Assembly (NCBI RefSeq): GCF_025642135.1
Contig: NZ_CP106793.1
Coordinates: forward strand, 8,400,001 to 8,464,000
From: Streptomyces cynarae
Lineage (GTDB): Bacteria > Actinomycetota > Actinomycetes > Streptomycetales > Streptomycetaceae
Length of the DNA stretch: 64,000 nucleotides
Reading direction: 5' to 3'
Part shown: one piece after another, positions 34,528 to 43,472 of the stretch
How the letters are laid out: every line of letters begins with the position of its first letter
How positions within the stretch are numbered: position 1 is the first letter of the stretch
Program-made: the position numbers and the translations under genes
Notes under the pieces: model-generated
Databases searched by the model: none
What the model was told of the DNA's origin: nothing
The model's input: the letters and a program-made list of their open reading frames with translations, nothing else

Positions 34528-35718
34528 TCACCGCCGGTGCGGTCCGGTCTCCCGGTGGAGGTCACCGGGAAGGCGGTAGGCGGCGAGCGCGGCGGTGTCG
34601 TCGTCGAGGTTCGCGTCGCTGTAGGCCAGCAGATCCTGGTGCAGACGGTCGAGAAGTTCCCCGGGAGGCAGAGCGCCCCAGGAGCGGACCCGCTCGGCCA
34701 GCGGGTAGAACGCCCCCGTACGGTCGCGCGTCTCCGTGACGCCGTCGGTGTACAGCAGCAGCTGCTCGCCGGGACGGAACGGGCTCACCTCGACGTGGTA
34801 GTCGTCCCCGACCAGAACGCCGAGGTTGATGGGCGGTGAGGGGTCGGCCGAGTCCAGCTCGGTGACCCCGTGTGGGCCGATGAGCAGGGGAGGGGGGTGG
34901 CCGCAGTTGACGATGCGGACCACGGGCTCGTGATCGGGGACCTCGGCGAACACCGCGGTGACGAAGCGCTCCGCCACTTCGCTGCCCGCGAGCTCCGTGG
35001 CCCTGCGGGTCATGCTCCGCTCGACCCGGCGCGCCACCCCGGCCAGGTCGGGTTCGTCATGGGCGGCCTCACGGAAGGCGCCGAGCATCGTGGCGGCCGT
35101 CTCCACCGCCACCAGGCCCTTGCCCCGGACGTCACCGATGAGGAGGCGGACCCCGTGCGCGGTGGGCACCGCCTCGTACAGATCACCACCGATCCGCGCC
35201 TCCGCGGCGGCGGACAGGTACAGCGTCTCGATCGACACCTGCCCGAGGCGCCGCGGCACGGGGCGCAACAGCACCCGCTGTGCCGTCTCGGCCACGGATC
35301 GTACGGTGGCGAGGGTGCGCTCCCGACGCATCCGGCTCGCTGCCATGATCGTGCCGAGGAGGCCGACCAGCACGGTGGAGATGTAAGAGGCCACGTAGTG
35401 GCGCTCCCACAGATACCCCACGTCGCGGCCCGCGCAGCACGGGGTGCCGGCCAGCAGAGCCTCGAACCCGACGGCGAAGACCGTGACGGCGGCGACCGCG
35501 GCGGGGCCGTGGGCGTAGGCGGCGACCACGGGCAGGGCGATCAGCAGGAAGCTCACCGGCCACTGCACCGGAGTGACCGGCTCGAGCACCAGGACGCCCG
35601 CGACGTAGATCGCCGGCAGCCAGCGCAGCCAAAGAGGCGGGCGCGGCATCTGCAGGCCGGTGCTGCTGAGCCGCGGCGCCCGGCGGCTCTCGGCCTCCCG
35701 GCGCGCCGACCACCTCAT
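34528..35718 (-). CDS. Membrane-anchored SpoIIE/PP2C-type serine phosphatase
   Basis: About 396 aa. Hydrophobic segments (LPAIYVAGVLVLEPV, FLLIALPVVAAYA, AAVTVFAVGFEALLAG, YISTVLVGLLGTIMAA) precede a SpoIIE domain with IGGDLYEA, LLIGDVRGKG, LLLYTDGVTETRD and LDDDTAALAAY. ATG 35718 has GGGGG about 6 bases upstream; an ATG at 35757 lacks one. Third phosphatase of this type in the window. Convergent with the sugar ATPase. Confidence 0.87.
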   Translation of the reverse strand: MRWSARREAESRRAPRLSSTGLQMPRPPLWLRWLPAIYVAGVLVLEPVTPVQWPVSFLLIALPVVAAYAHGPAAVAAVTVFAVGFEALLAGTPCCAGRDVGYLWERHYVASYISTVLVGLLGTIMAASRMRRERTLATVRSVAETAQRVLLRPVPRRLGQVSIETLYLSAAAEARIGGDLYEAVPTAHGVRLLIGDVRGKGLVAVETAATMLGAFREAAHDEPDLAGVARRVERSMTRRATELAGSEVAERFVTAVFAEVPDHEPVVRIVNCGHPPPLLIGPHGVTELDSADPSPPINLGVLVGDDYHVEVSPFRPGEQLLLYTDGVTETRDRTGAFYPLAERVRSWGALPPGELLDRLHQDLLAYSDANLDDDTAALAAYRLPGDLHRETGPHRR

Positions 35719-36100
35719 CGCACGCCCCCGTCGGCACGGAACAGGGGCGGCGGACATACCGCGCGACCGGGCCGGCGCACGAGGGCGCCTCGCGGGACCG
35801 GGCCGCAGCCCGGGCGGATCCCTTCACACGGCCTGTTCACGAGAACTCCTGGCAGAGCCCGATCAAGACCACGGGCTCGGTGCGGCTCGACAGAGCCATC
35901 CGACGACTGCTCGGGCAGGGGGCATACCCGGATCTTCAGTGCAATCCTAGACGTTGTGATCCGTGCGGGGGATGCCGAGCCGCACCGCGCACGACGGCCG
36001 GCCGGCGGAAACCGCTGGGCGCGGACCGCCCGGTCGCGGTGCCCCGAAGGTGCGGGAAAAGGGGGAGCCACAGTGCCGTCGCAGGCCTTACGGTGCTGCG
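35719..36100. other. Intergenic region between phosphatase and iminopeptidase
   Basis: About 380 bases between divergent genes. I see no credible gene or palindrome; small open frames here are Arg/Pro-rich and non-coding in appearance. Promoters for the two flanking genes are expected. An AT-richer patch is near 35935-35955. Confidence 0.45.
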
Positions 36101-37063
36101 ATGGGGTTGTATCCGGAGATCGAACCGTACGACCACGGCATGCTCGACGTCGGTGACGGCAACCGCGTCTACTGGGAGGTCTGCGGGAACCCGCGCGGCA
36201 AGCCCGCAGTCATGCTGCACGGCGGCCCGGGTTCGGGGTGCGGGGCGGGATACCGGCGGTACTGCGATCCTGCGGCGTACCGCATCGTGCTGCTCGACCA
36301 GCGTGGCTGCGGCCGTTCCACCCCGCACGCGAGCGCGTACGACACCGACATGAGCGTCAACACGACGGCCCACCTCATCGCCGACCTGGAGCGGCTGCGG
36401 CGGCACCTGGGAATCGAACGATGGCTCGTCTGGGGTGTGTCATGGGGCTCGGTGCTCGGGCTCCGCTACGCGCAGACGCACCCGCAGGCGGTGTCGGAAC
36501 TGGTCCTGACCGCGGTCGCGACGGGCTCGAACCGGGAAGTGGCCCTGCTCACCAGGGGACTCGGGCGGTTCTTCCCGGACGCTTTCCAGCGCTTCCTGGC
36601 CGCGCTGCCCGAGGAGGACCGGGAGGGAAACCTCGCGGCGGCCTGCAACCGGCTGATCGAGTCGCCGGACCCCGAGGTACGGTCCCGCGCGGCGCGGGCA
36701 TGGACCGACTGGGAGACGGCGACGATCCCGGCGCCGCCGCGCTCGGTCGAGCGCTACGAGGACCCCGTGTTCCGCATGGGCTTCGCCCGGACGGTCACCC
36801 ACTACTGGGGCAACGACCACTTCCTGGGCGACGGCAACGACGAGGGCGTCGTCCTCCGCGACGCCCCCCTCCTGAAAGGCGTTCCCGGCACCCTGGTCCA
36901 GGGCAGCCTGGACTTCGGCAATCTGCTCGGCACGGTATGGCGGCTCCACCGCGCCTGGCCGGACAGCGAGCTGATCGTGGTGGACGACGCGGGACACACG
37001 ACGGGGGCATCCGGCGTGGTGGACGCACTGGTAGCGGCGACGGACGCCTACGCACACCACTGA
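36101..37063 (+). CDS. pip: Prolyl iminopeptidase (alpha/beta hydrolase)
   Basis: 320 aa, S33-family. The oxyanion segment VMLHGGPGSG, LLDQRGCGRS and the nucleophile elbow GVSWGSVLGL (Ser within WGVSWGS) match prolyl iminopeptidase; the usual GGSWGS is GVSWGS here. The catalytic His lies in DDAGHTT and an Asp is in QGSLDFGN. It releases N-terminal proline from peptides. The ribosome site at ATG 36101 is weak. Confidence 0.9.
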   Translation: MGLYPEIEPYDHGMLDVGDGNRVYWEVCGNPRGKPAVMLHGGPGSGCGAGYRRYCDPAAYRIVLLDQRGCGRSTPHASAYDTDMSVNTTAHLIADLERLRRHLGIERWLVWGVSWGSVLGLRYAQTHPQAVSELVLTAVATGSNREVALLTRGLGRFFPDAFQRFLAALPEEDREGNLAAACNRLIESPDPEVRSRAARAWTDWETATIPAPPRSVERYEDPVFRMGFARTVTHYWGNDHFLGDGNDEGVVLRDAPLLKGVPGTLVQGSLDFGNLLGTVWRLHRAWPDSELIVVDDAGHTTGASGVVDALVAATDAYAHH

Positions 37064-37158
37064 CCGCGCCGCGCGCCGCCCCCGGTCGCGGACCAGCTCG
37101 CTCCGCTGTTACGCCCTGCCCTTCGACGCCGGCCCGCGCGCCGGGAAAGGACGGCACC

Positions 37159-37964
37159 GTGGACGCAGAACCGACGAACTCGGCAGCCTGGACCACCTAC
37201 GGGGCCCATCATCTGGCCAGGGGCACGCATGTGCCCGAAGTGGACCGCCTCGCCTGGGGTTTCTGGCCGAGCGGTCCGGAACGGAGATCCTCGGCGACCT
37301 GCGCGGCCGACGCGTCGCGGACCTCGGGTCGGGCCTGGGCAAGCACGCCGCGCACTGGTCCGGGCCCACGGGGCGGTCGTCGACGCGGTCGAGGCCTCGC
37401 CCACCCAGCACCAGCGGGCGACCGCCCGCTACGGCCGGTTGCCGGGGCTGAACCTGATCCTGGCCGACGCCGTCGACCACCTCCGGCAGGCGGAGCCGTA
37501 CGACATGATCTACTCCATCCACGGTTTCGCCTACGTCGAACCGCGGCGAATGCTGCCCGCCGTCGCGGCCGCGCTCGCTCCGGGCGGCCGTCTGGTGTTC
37601 TCCGTCCTGCACACCGACTCCGACGGTCACGGACCCTCGAGCACCGTCACCCCCCGTCCGGAAACCCCTTCCGCCGGCCGGCGGCGGCCGGCTCACCGTG
37701 CAGATGTGGGTGCTCGCCCCGGAGTTGTGGGAGGACCTCCTGGAGGAGCACGGCTTGATCGTCGAGCGGGTGGACATCCTCAACGCGCCGCCTGCGGACG
37801 GCAGTCCGGTCTCCTGCGGCGTCTTCCACGCACGTCGGCACACCCGGGCCGCAAGCCGGCCCCGCACCGGTACACCGCGTGGCGCCCCGAGCCTCCGATC
37901 GACGATGCGCCCGCTCCTGTTCCACCCGCTGGGCTCCAACGGTGCGTCGTCGGTGGGCGGTTGA
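37159..37964 (+). pseudogene. Frame-broken class I SAM-dependent methyltransferase
   Basis: Homology moves across frames. GTG 37159 (AAAGGACGG upstream) gives VDAEPTNSAAWTTYGAHHLA up to GFWPSGP; then the frame shifts near 37278 to GTEILGDLRGRRVADLGSG, the SAM-binding motif I. It shifts again near 37355 to VRAHGAVVDAVEASPTQ and on to motif II (YDMIYSIHGFAYVEP) and LAPGGRLVFSVL. A last shift near 37665 leads to TVQMWVLAPELWEDLLEEHG. Three shifts in 800 bases mean either a decayed gene or several base-call errors. Substrate unknown. Confidence 0.8.
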
Positions 37965-38003
37965 GGAGCAGGCGACTCGGACTCCCCGGCGCGTGGGCGG
38001 CGT

Positions 38004-38798
38004 TCAGCGGACGGGGTAGCCGAAGGAGTACCCCTGCTGCTTGAGCCACGGCAGGAGCTGGCGCAGGGCGGCCACGGTCTGGGAGCGGTCCCCGCCCGCG
38101 TCGTGGAAGAGGAGGGTCGGACCGTTGTGGATCTCGCTTTTGACGGTGGCCATGATGGCGGCGGTGCCGGGACGCTCGAAGTCCTTGGAGTCGACGTTCC
38201 AGCCCAGCGGCCGCATTCCGTGGGATGCGGCGAGGTGGCGGCTGTAGGGCGTGAAGGCGCCGCCCGGGGCTCGGTAGTACTGCGGCCGAACGCCCCCCGA
38301 CGCCTTGGTGATCGAGCGTTCGGCGTCCAGGATCTGCTGCGACTGGTAGGCCTCGGACTTGGTGTTCATGGTGGTGTCGTGGGAGACCGTGTGGTCACAC
38401 AACCGGTGCCCGGCCGCCACCACCGCCTTGACCAGGTCAGGGTGCGCCTCGGCCTGCGTGCCCACCATGCAGAACGTGGCCTTCACGCCGTTGTCCCGCA
38501 GCACCTTGAGCACCTGCGGAGTCCACACGGGGTCCGGCCCGTCGTCGATGGTGATGTTGACCCCGTGGGTGCCCCGGTCGGAGGCGTGGACGATGTCCGC
38601 GGACACCGGCGCCCCCGCGGCGCCCCGGCCCGGGGCGTTCGGCGCGGAGGGGCGCACCAGGACGTCCGTTCGCGCGCCGGGTTCGTCGGCGGGGCCGGCC
38701 TGCGCGGTCCACATCGAAGTGGCGGTGGCCACCGCCGTCACACCGACCGCCGCCGCGAGCACCCGCCCGTACCATCCCCGTCCGCCACGCCGCGCCAT
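38004..38798 (-). CDS. Secreted polysaccharide deacetylase (NodB/CE4 family)
   Basis: 264 aa. A signal or anchor segment (VLAAAVGVTAVATATSMW) leads to a CE4 domain: motif 1 TIDDGPD (with catalytic base Asp), motif 2 HTVSHDT (HxxxH metal ligands), motif 3 YRAPGG, and a late LLFHDAG. Such enzymes de-N-acetylate peptidoglycan or chitin oligomers outside the membrane. ATG 38798 has GAGGAG upstream. Convergent with the broken methyltransferase, 39 bases apart. Confidence 0.92.
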   Translation of the reverse strand: MARRGGRGWYGRVLAAAVGVTAVATATSMWTAQAGPADEPGARTDVLVRPSAPNAPGRGAAGAPVSADIVHASDRGTHGVNITIDDGPDPVWTPQVLKVLRDNGVKATFCMVGTQAEAHPDLVKAVVAAGHRLCDHTVSHDTTMNTKSEAYQSQQILDAERSITKASGGVRPQYYRAPGGAFTPYSRHLAASHGMRPLGWNVDSKDFERPGTAAIMATVKSEIHNGPTLLFHDAGGDRSQTVAALRQLLPWLKQQGYSFGYPVR

Positions 38799-38989
38799 GT
38801 CCGCCCCGCTCCTCTTCGTCCCTGTGGTCACGTGCACTCATCAGGACGGAGGAAGACCGGTGCAGGATCCGTCTGTTACCGATCACGGACAATTCCGCGG
38901 GCATTTCACGACAGAGCGGCGGCGACTGTCAGACCACGGATCCAACTGCCCTGTCTCCCCGGCGACTCCACGGCAGGGAGAGCCGGCGC

Positions 38990-39823
38990 TCAGACCCTGC
39001 GCCAGCGCGCCAGCGCGAAGGAGAAGAGGCCGAACAGCACGACCCCGGCGGCCACGAGTACCAGCAGCCACGGACCGAACGGGGTCTCGGCGAACGACCG
39101 CAGTGTGTCGTCCAGCCCCTTGGCCCGGTCGGGCCGGTAATCGACCGCGGCGCGGAGCGCGAAGGCCCCCGCCGCGGCGAACACCAGTCCGCGCGCCGCG
39201 CCTCCGCCCACGCCGGCGATGTCCACCAGTCGCCTCAGGCCCGGGGACATCTCGCCGAGCCTGAGGTCCTTGTGGTACTTGCGCCGGACGGCCCGGACCC
39301 CGATCCAGACCCCCGCCACGACGATGCCGACCGCGACGGCGCCCACGATCCACTGACCGGCGGGCACCCCCAGAGCCCTCGCCGTGACATCCCGGGACTG
39401 CTCGTCGCTGGATGAGCCACCCGTGCCGGAACCGGTCGCGAACGACAGCACGGAGTAGGCGACGAACGCGTAGAACACGCACCGGACCAGCGCCAGCAGC
39501 CGTTTCCTCACCTTGCGGCCGTCCGGCCCGACGGCGCCGAACACCGCCTCGGACAACCGCCACACGGCCATGCCCACGAGCCCGATGCCCAGCGCCCACA
39601 GCAGTACGGCACCGAACGGCTCCTGCGCGATCTCGGCGAGCGCACCGCTGCGGTCGGCCTGCCGGCTGCCGTCGCCGAACGCGATCCGCAGCGCGAGCAC
39701 GCCGACCAGCACGTAGATCACTCCGCGGGCGGTCAGCCCCGCCCGGGCAGCGGCCTGCGTCAGTGAGCCGACCTCGCCCCCGGCCCGCATCCGCCGGGTA
39801 TGAGCCATGGCACTCGTGTTCAT
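38990..39823 (-). CDS. DUF1206-family membrane protein
   Basis: 277 aa with about six transmembrane helices arranged as three internal repeats, each starting like ARAGLTARGVIYVLVGVLAL, then RCVFYAFVAYSVLSF, then ARGLVFAAAGAFALRAA. This three-repeat plan is the DUF1206 hallmark; function unknown. ATG 39823 follows GGGGAGG. Confidence 0.88.
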   Translation of the reverse strand: MNTSAMAHTRRMRAGGEVGSLTQAAARAGLTARGVIYVLVGVLALRIAFGDGSRQADRSGALAEIAQEPFGAVLLWALGIGLVGMAVWRLSEAVFGAVGPDGRKVRKRLLALVRCVFYAFVAYSVLSFATGSGTGGSSSDEQSRDVTARALGVPAGQWIVGAVAVGIVVAGVWIGVRAVRRKYHKDLRLGEMSPGLRRLVDIAGVGGGAARGLVFAAAGAFALRAAVDYRPDRAKGLDDTLRSFAETPFGPWLLVLVAAGVVLFGLFSFALARWRRV

Positions 39824-39949
39824 CTCGACCTCCCCGAATCCGTTTGCCCGCGCCCTGCGTCGGCACACCGGGCGGGCACTCGTGTCGGGGAGATGCGGCG
39901 GATGCGGAGGGGAGGTGAAGCCTGATCGCACGTGCCCCCGTTCCCCGGT

Positions 39950-40297
39950 TCAGGGGGTGCGCATGGCTTCCCGCATCGTCCGTGCGGTGCCGGCGGGGTC
40001 GTAGGTGTCACTGACGCCGTCGACCAGGATGATGTCGCCGTCGATGTGCCGGGAGCGCAGCGGTGCGATCTCCTGGTACGCGGGGGAGTCCCACCAGGCC
40101 CGGGCCTCGGCGAGGCCGGGAAAACTGATGACGACCACATGTCCGGGCCAGCTGCCCTCTTTCACCTCGTGCTGTGTGGCGTGTACGAGGAACCGGCCGC
40201 CGTAAGGGGCGAAGGTGGCGGTGATGCGCTCGATGTACTCGGCGATCTCCGGGTGCGGGGCGGCTTCCTGCAGGTGGGCTATGGCGTAGGCGGTCAT
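39950..40297 (-). CDS. DUF1330-family protein
   Basis: 115 aa ferredoxin-like small protein starting TAYAIAHLQEAAPHPEIAEY, with GSWPGHVVVISFPGLAEARAWWDSPAYQ, typical of DUF1330 (dimeric alpha/beta barrel). Function unknown; possible small-molecule or stress enzyme. GGAAGGACG precedes the ATG. Confidence 0.88.
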   Translation of the reverse strand: MTAYAIAHLQEAAPHPEIAEYIERITATFAPYGGRFLVHATQHEVKEGSWPGHVVVISFPGLAEARAWWDSPAYQEIAPLRSRHIDGDIILVDGVSDTYDPAGTARTMREAMRTP

Positions 40298-40380
40298 GGC
40301 GTCCTTCCGGTCGGCCGGGCTCCGTACGCCGACGATCGTGGCACGCGCTCCGTTCCGGGTCGATGACCTCAGAGGGAAGC

Positions 40381-40417
40381 GGCCCTGGCCGGCGGCGTAC
40401 GCCTGCCGTCCAGGGCC
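40381..40417 (-). terminator. Hairpin between the heme-oxygenase-like and DUF1330 genes
   Basis: GGCCCTGG / CCAGGGCC outer stem (8 pairs) with an inner stem of further C/G pairs. It lies just after the minus-strand gene ending at 40445, so it probably ends that transcript. Confidence 0.6.
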
Positions 40418-40444
40418 GGTGACCACTTTGCCCCCGGTGCCGGC

Positions 40445-40774
40445 CTACGCGCTCTTGGGCGCCGCCTGCTGCACGACCTCGAAGGACCACAGCGTGGACC
40501 CGCTCGCCGCCGGCCTGGGGCGTTCGCCCCCTGCCGCGTCACCGCCCTGGTGGGCCGCCTTCATGGGGCCCTCCATCCAGGCCTGGAACGACTCCTCGTC
40601 CCGCCACCGGGTGTAGACGAGGTAGTTGTCGGTGCCTTCGACCGGCCTGAGGAGCTCGAACCACTCGAACCCGTCGGAACTCTCCACGGCGTGGGCCCGG
40701 GAGGCGAAGCGCTTCTCCAGCGTCTCCCGCTGCTCCGCGGGGACGGTCAGTACGTTGATCTTGACTACGCTCAT
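40445..40774 (-). CDS. MhuD-like heme-degrading monooxygenase (ABM fold)
   Basis: 109 aa. The N-terminus MSVVKINVLTVPAEQ and the run LEKRFASRAHAVESSDGFEWF are close to mycobacterial MhuD. Asn7 (in KIN) and the His in AAHQG (MhuD His75) correspond to its heme-pocket residues; a Trp sits in FQAW. It is an IsdG/MhuD-type dimer that splits heme to release iron. The gene is alone, with no iron box that I can see in its short upstream region. Family known; heme activity here is inferred. Confidence 0.75.
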   Translation of the reverse strand: MSVVKINVLTVPAEQRETLEKRFASRAHAVESSDGFEWFELLRPVEGTDNYLVYTRWRDEESFQAWMEGPMKAAHQGGDAAGGERPRPAASGSTLWSFEVVQQAAPKSA

Positions 40775-40944
40775 GGTCCCATCCTGCCGCAGGCCGGCCG
40801 ACGGACGTGAGCGGCTCGTCCGCTCACGCGGGCGGTCGGCGGCACACCGCGCGCCCCAAGGCGTGCAGGTCCGCTACGGGGCTTGTCCTCGCACATGGCG
40901 GGTGCCCCTGAACGGTCTCGTCGCCGTGCCGTCACACTGGGGTC

Positions 40945-41673
40945 GTGAACGAAGAGTCAAGGGCCCTGCACGAGCGACTCGCCCGGTTGGAGGAACTGCT
41001 CACCGCGGCGCGCCAGGAGCCGGCCTGGCGCCGGCCCACTCGTGACGAGGCGCGCTGGGCCGTCAGCGCGGCGGTGCTCGCCGCGGTCGCCCTCCAACTC
41101 CTGCTCCCCGAGCGGCTGGCCTTTCGGCCGGTGTGGCTCCTGCCCACGCTGGAGCTGCTGTTGCTGGTCGTGCTGCTGTGGGCCTTCCGGACCAGCACGA
41201 GACGGGGGGCCTCGCTGCTGCGCGCGGGCGGACTGGCGCTGGCCGCCCTCGTCAGCGTCGCCAACGGCTGGTCGGCGGCGCTGCTGATCCGGGGGCTGGT
41301 ACGCGGTACCGAGGGCAGTGATGCCGGGGCGCTGCTGATGACGGGGGCGGGCATCTGGCTGACCAACGTCATCGTTTTCGCTCTGTGGTACTGGGAGTGG
41401 GACAGGGGTGGCCCGGCGGCCCGGGCCGCCGGACACCACGACTACCCGGACTTCCTCTTCCCCCAGATGCAGAGCGGGGAGTTGGCGCCGGCGGACTGGG
41501 AACCGGCGTTCGCCGACTACCTCTATGTCTCCTTCACCAACGCGACCGCCTTCAGCCCCACCGACACCATGCCGCTGTCCCGCTGGGCCAAACTGCTGAT
41601 GGCGTCACAGGCATCGATCTCGTTGCTCACCGTGGCGCTGGTGGTGGCACGGGCGGTGAACATCCTCCGGTGA
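40945..41673 (+). CDS. DUF1345-family membrane protein
   Basis: 242 aa, about five transmembrane segments after a charged N-terminus (ESRALHERLARLEELLTAA). The C-terminal part (YVSFTNATAFSPTDTMPLSR followed by LLMASQASISLLTVALVVA) is characteristic of DUF1345 and shares a look with channel-like proteins. Role unknown. GTG 40945 used. Confidence 0.75.
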   Translation: MNEESRALHERLARLEELLTAARQEPAWRRPTRDEARWAVSAAVLAAVALQLLLPERLAFRPVWLLPTLELLLLVVLLWAFRTSTRRGASLLRAGGLALAALVSVANGWSAALLIRGLVRGTEGSDAGALLMTGAGIWLTNVIVFALWYWEWDRGGPAARAAGHHDYPDFLFPQMQSGELAPADWEPAFADYLYVSFTNATAFSPTDTMPLSRWAKLLMASQASISLLTVALVVARAVNILR

Positions 41674-41715
41674 AGCGGCATCCTGGCCGGGGAGGCGGTA
41701 CGGGAAGCGATGCGC

Positions 41716-42567
41716 TCAGCGTGTCGAGCGGACCGCTCTCAGGATCAGCTCGGTGACGGGGCTCGGATCGCTCACGGCGACCGCGTGCGGTGCGCGGACC
41801 CTGATGGTGTGGGCGCCGGCGCGTTCGGCCATCCACTGCTCGGCCACCGGCGGGATGTTGCGGTCCTCGGTGGCCACGAGGTACCAGCTGGGGATCTTCT
41901 TCCAGGCGGCGGTGGTGGCCTTCTCCCGGAGCGCGGCAAGGGCGATGGGACGCTGTCCCAGGGCCATCACCTGAGCGGTCGTGATCGGCACACCGGCCGC
42001 GAACTGCTCCCGGAAGAGCTTCTTCTCGATGACCAGTTCCTCACCCTGTCCGCCTCCGGGCAGCGGGTAGTACTGGGCCGAGGTGGCCTGCGCCAGAGTG
42101 CTGCCGGGATACTTGTCGGTGAGCTCCAGCGCGCTCTCGCCGATCTCCGGCACGAAAGCGGCTATGTAGACGAGCGCCTTGACGCGGGGGCGGCCGGCCG
42201 CGGCGAGGCTGATGACCGATCCGCCATAGGAGTGGCCCACCAGCACGATCGGGCCCGGAACGGTGTCCAGAACACTGCCGATGTAGGCGGCGTCGCTCGT
42301 CAGCCCGCGCAGCGGCACCGCCGGTGCCAGGACGTGGTGGCCCCGCCGCTGCAGCCGTTCGACGACGGCGTTCCAGCTGGAGGCGTCGGCGAACGCGCCG
42401 TGGATCAGAACGATGGTGGGTCTGCCCTCGTGCGGGTGCGGACGAGCCGGCCCGTCGGCCGCCGCCGACGGGGCCGAGAAGGCGGGCACGGCGGTGCCCA
42501 GAGCCGCCGCGCCGGCCAGGAGGAGACGGTGACGGTACGGCGGGAGATCGGTGCGTTCAATCTTCAC
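41716..42567 (-). CDS. Secreted alpha/beta hydrolase
   Basis: 283 aa. A signal segment (RHRLLLAGAAALGTAVPAFS) precedes an alpha/beta hydrolase: IVLIHGAFADASSW (oxyanion), GHSYGG (nucleophile Ser elbow), acid in ATEDRNIPP and His in RAPHAVAVS. Closely similar in plan to the cytoplasmic hydrolase next door at 42747, from which it is an apparent tandem duplication. Esterase-like, substrate unknown. Confidence 0.88.
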   Translation of the reverse strand: MKIERTDLPPYRHRLLLAGAAALGTAVPAFSAPSAAADGPARPHPHEGRPTIVLIHGAFADASSWNAVVERLQRRGHHVLAPAVPLRGLTSDAAYIGSVLDTVPGPIVLVGHSYGGSVISLAAAGRPRVKALVYIAAFVPEIGESALELTDKYPGSTLAQATSAQYYPLPGGGQGEELVIEKKLFREQFAAGVPITTAQVMALGQRPIALAALREKATTAAWKKIPSWYLVATEDRNIPPVAEQWMAERAGAHTIRVRAPHAVAVSDPSPVTELILRAVRSTR

Positions 42568-42746
42568 TTCCTCGGGTCGTGGCAGGAGTTCGTCCCCGGC
42601 GGGCGGGCGGGCGGGCGCGCGCGTGTGAGCGGTGCCGGCCAGGGCGAGCCGGTGTCGGCTTCGGTTCGGTTCCGGACGGCCGATGGCCGCCCGGCAGCCG
42701 ACGGGTGTGGCCCGTGGCCGAAGGGCGGCCGGGACGCCGGCAAGCC

Positions 42747-43472
42747 CTACCGAGCGGTGGCCCGGACCGCCTCGACGATCAACTCGGTGACACGCCGGGG
42801 ATGGGCGAGCATCACCAGGTGCGAGGAGTCGACCTCGATCGTGGTCATACCGGCCCGCCGGTAGCCGTAGCGCTCCACATCGGGGTTGATGGTGTGGTCG
42901 GAGGAGGCGACCAGACCCCAGGAGGGCTTGGTCTTCCAGGCCGCCACCGGCGCCTTCTCGCTGAACGCCTGTGCTGCCAGCGGGCGTTGGGAGACGGCGA
43001 GGACGGAGGCGAGGCGGGGGTCGACATCCGCTGCGAAGATGGCCGGGAACCTGTCGATCTCGACCGACACGTCGGTGCCGGGCGTGGACGAGCCCTCGAC
43101 CGGGAACGGGGCGTATACGAGCGCCTTGGCCAGGTCGGAATCGGGGAACCGCCCCTGGAGTTCGCCCAGGCTCTCGCCCTCCTCCAGCGCGTAGCCGGCC
43201 AGGTACACGAGTGCCCGGACGTTGTCCTCCGCGCCGGCGACGGTGATGACCGCACCACCGTAGGAGTGGCCCACCAGGACGACCGGGCCCGGTATCCGGC
43301 GGACGAGCGTGGCGATGTAGTCGGCGTCACCGAGCAGGCTGCGGTTGGGCACCGCGGGGGCCACCACGTCCAGGCCGCGGGCGATCAGTTCGGGGATGAC
43401 ACGGGCGTAGCTCGACGCGTCGGCGAAAGCACCGTGGACCAGGACGACGGTCGGGCTGCCGGAATCGGTCAT
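42747..43472 (-). CDS. Alpha/beta hydrolase (cytoplasmic paralogue)
   Basis: 241 aa. Same motifs as the downstream gene: VVLVHGAFADASSY, GHSYGGAVI, an acid in SSDHTINPD and His in DSSHLVMLA. It lacks a signal peptide. ATG 43472 follows AAGGAGTC. The pair is codirectional, 179 bases apart, and probably arose by duplication. Confidence 0.88.
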   Translation of the reverse strand: MTDSGSPTVVLVHGAFADASSYARVIPELIARGLDVVAPAVPNRSLLGDADYIATLVRRIPGPVVLVGHSYGGAVITVAGAEDNVRALVYLAGYALEEGESLGELQGRFPDSDLAKALVYAPFPVEGSSTPGTDVSVEIDRFPAIFAADVDPRLASVLAVSQRPLAAQAFSEKAPVAAWKTKPSWGLVASSDHTINPDVERYGYRRAGMTTIEVDSSHLVMLAHPRRVTELIVEAVRATAR

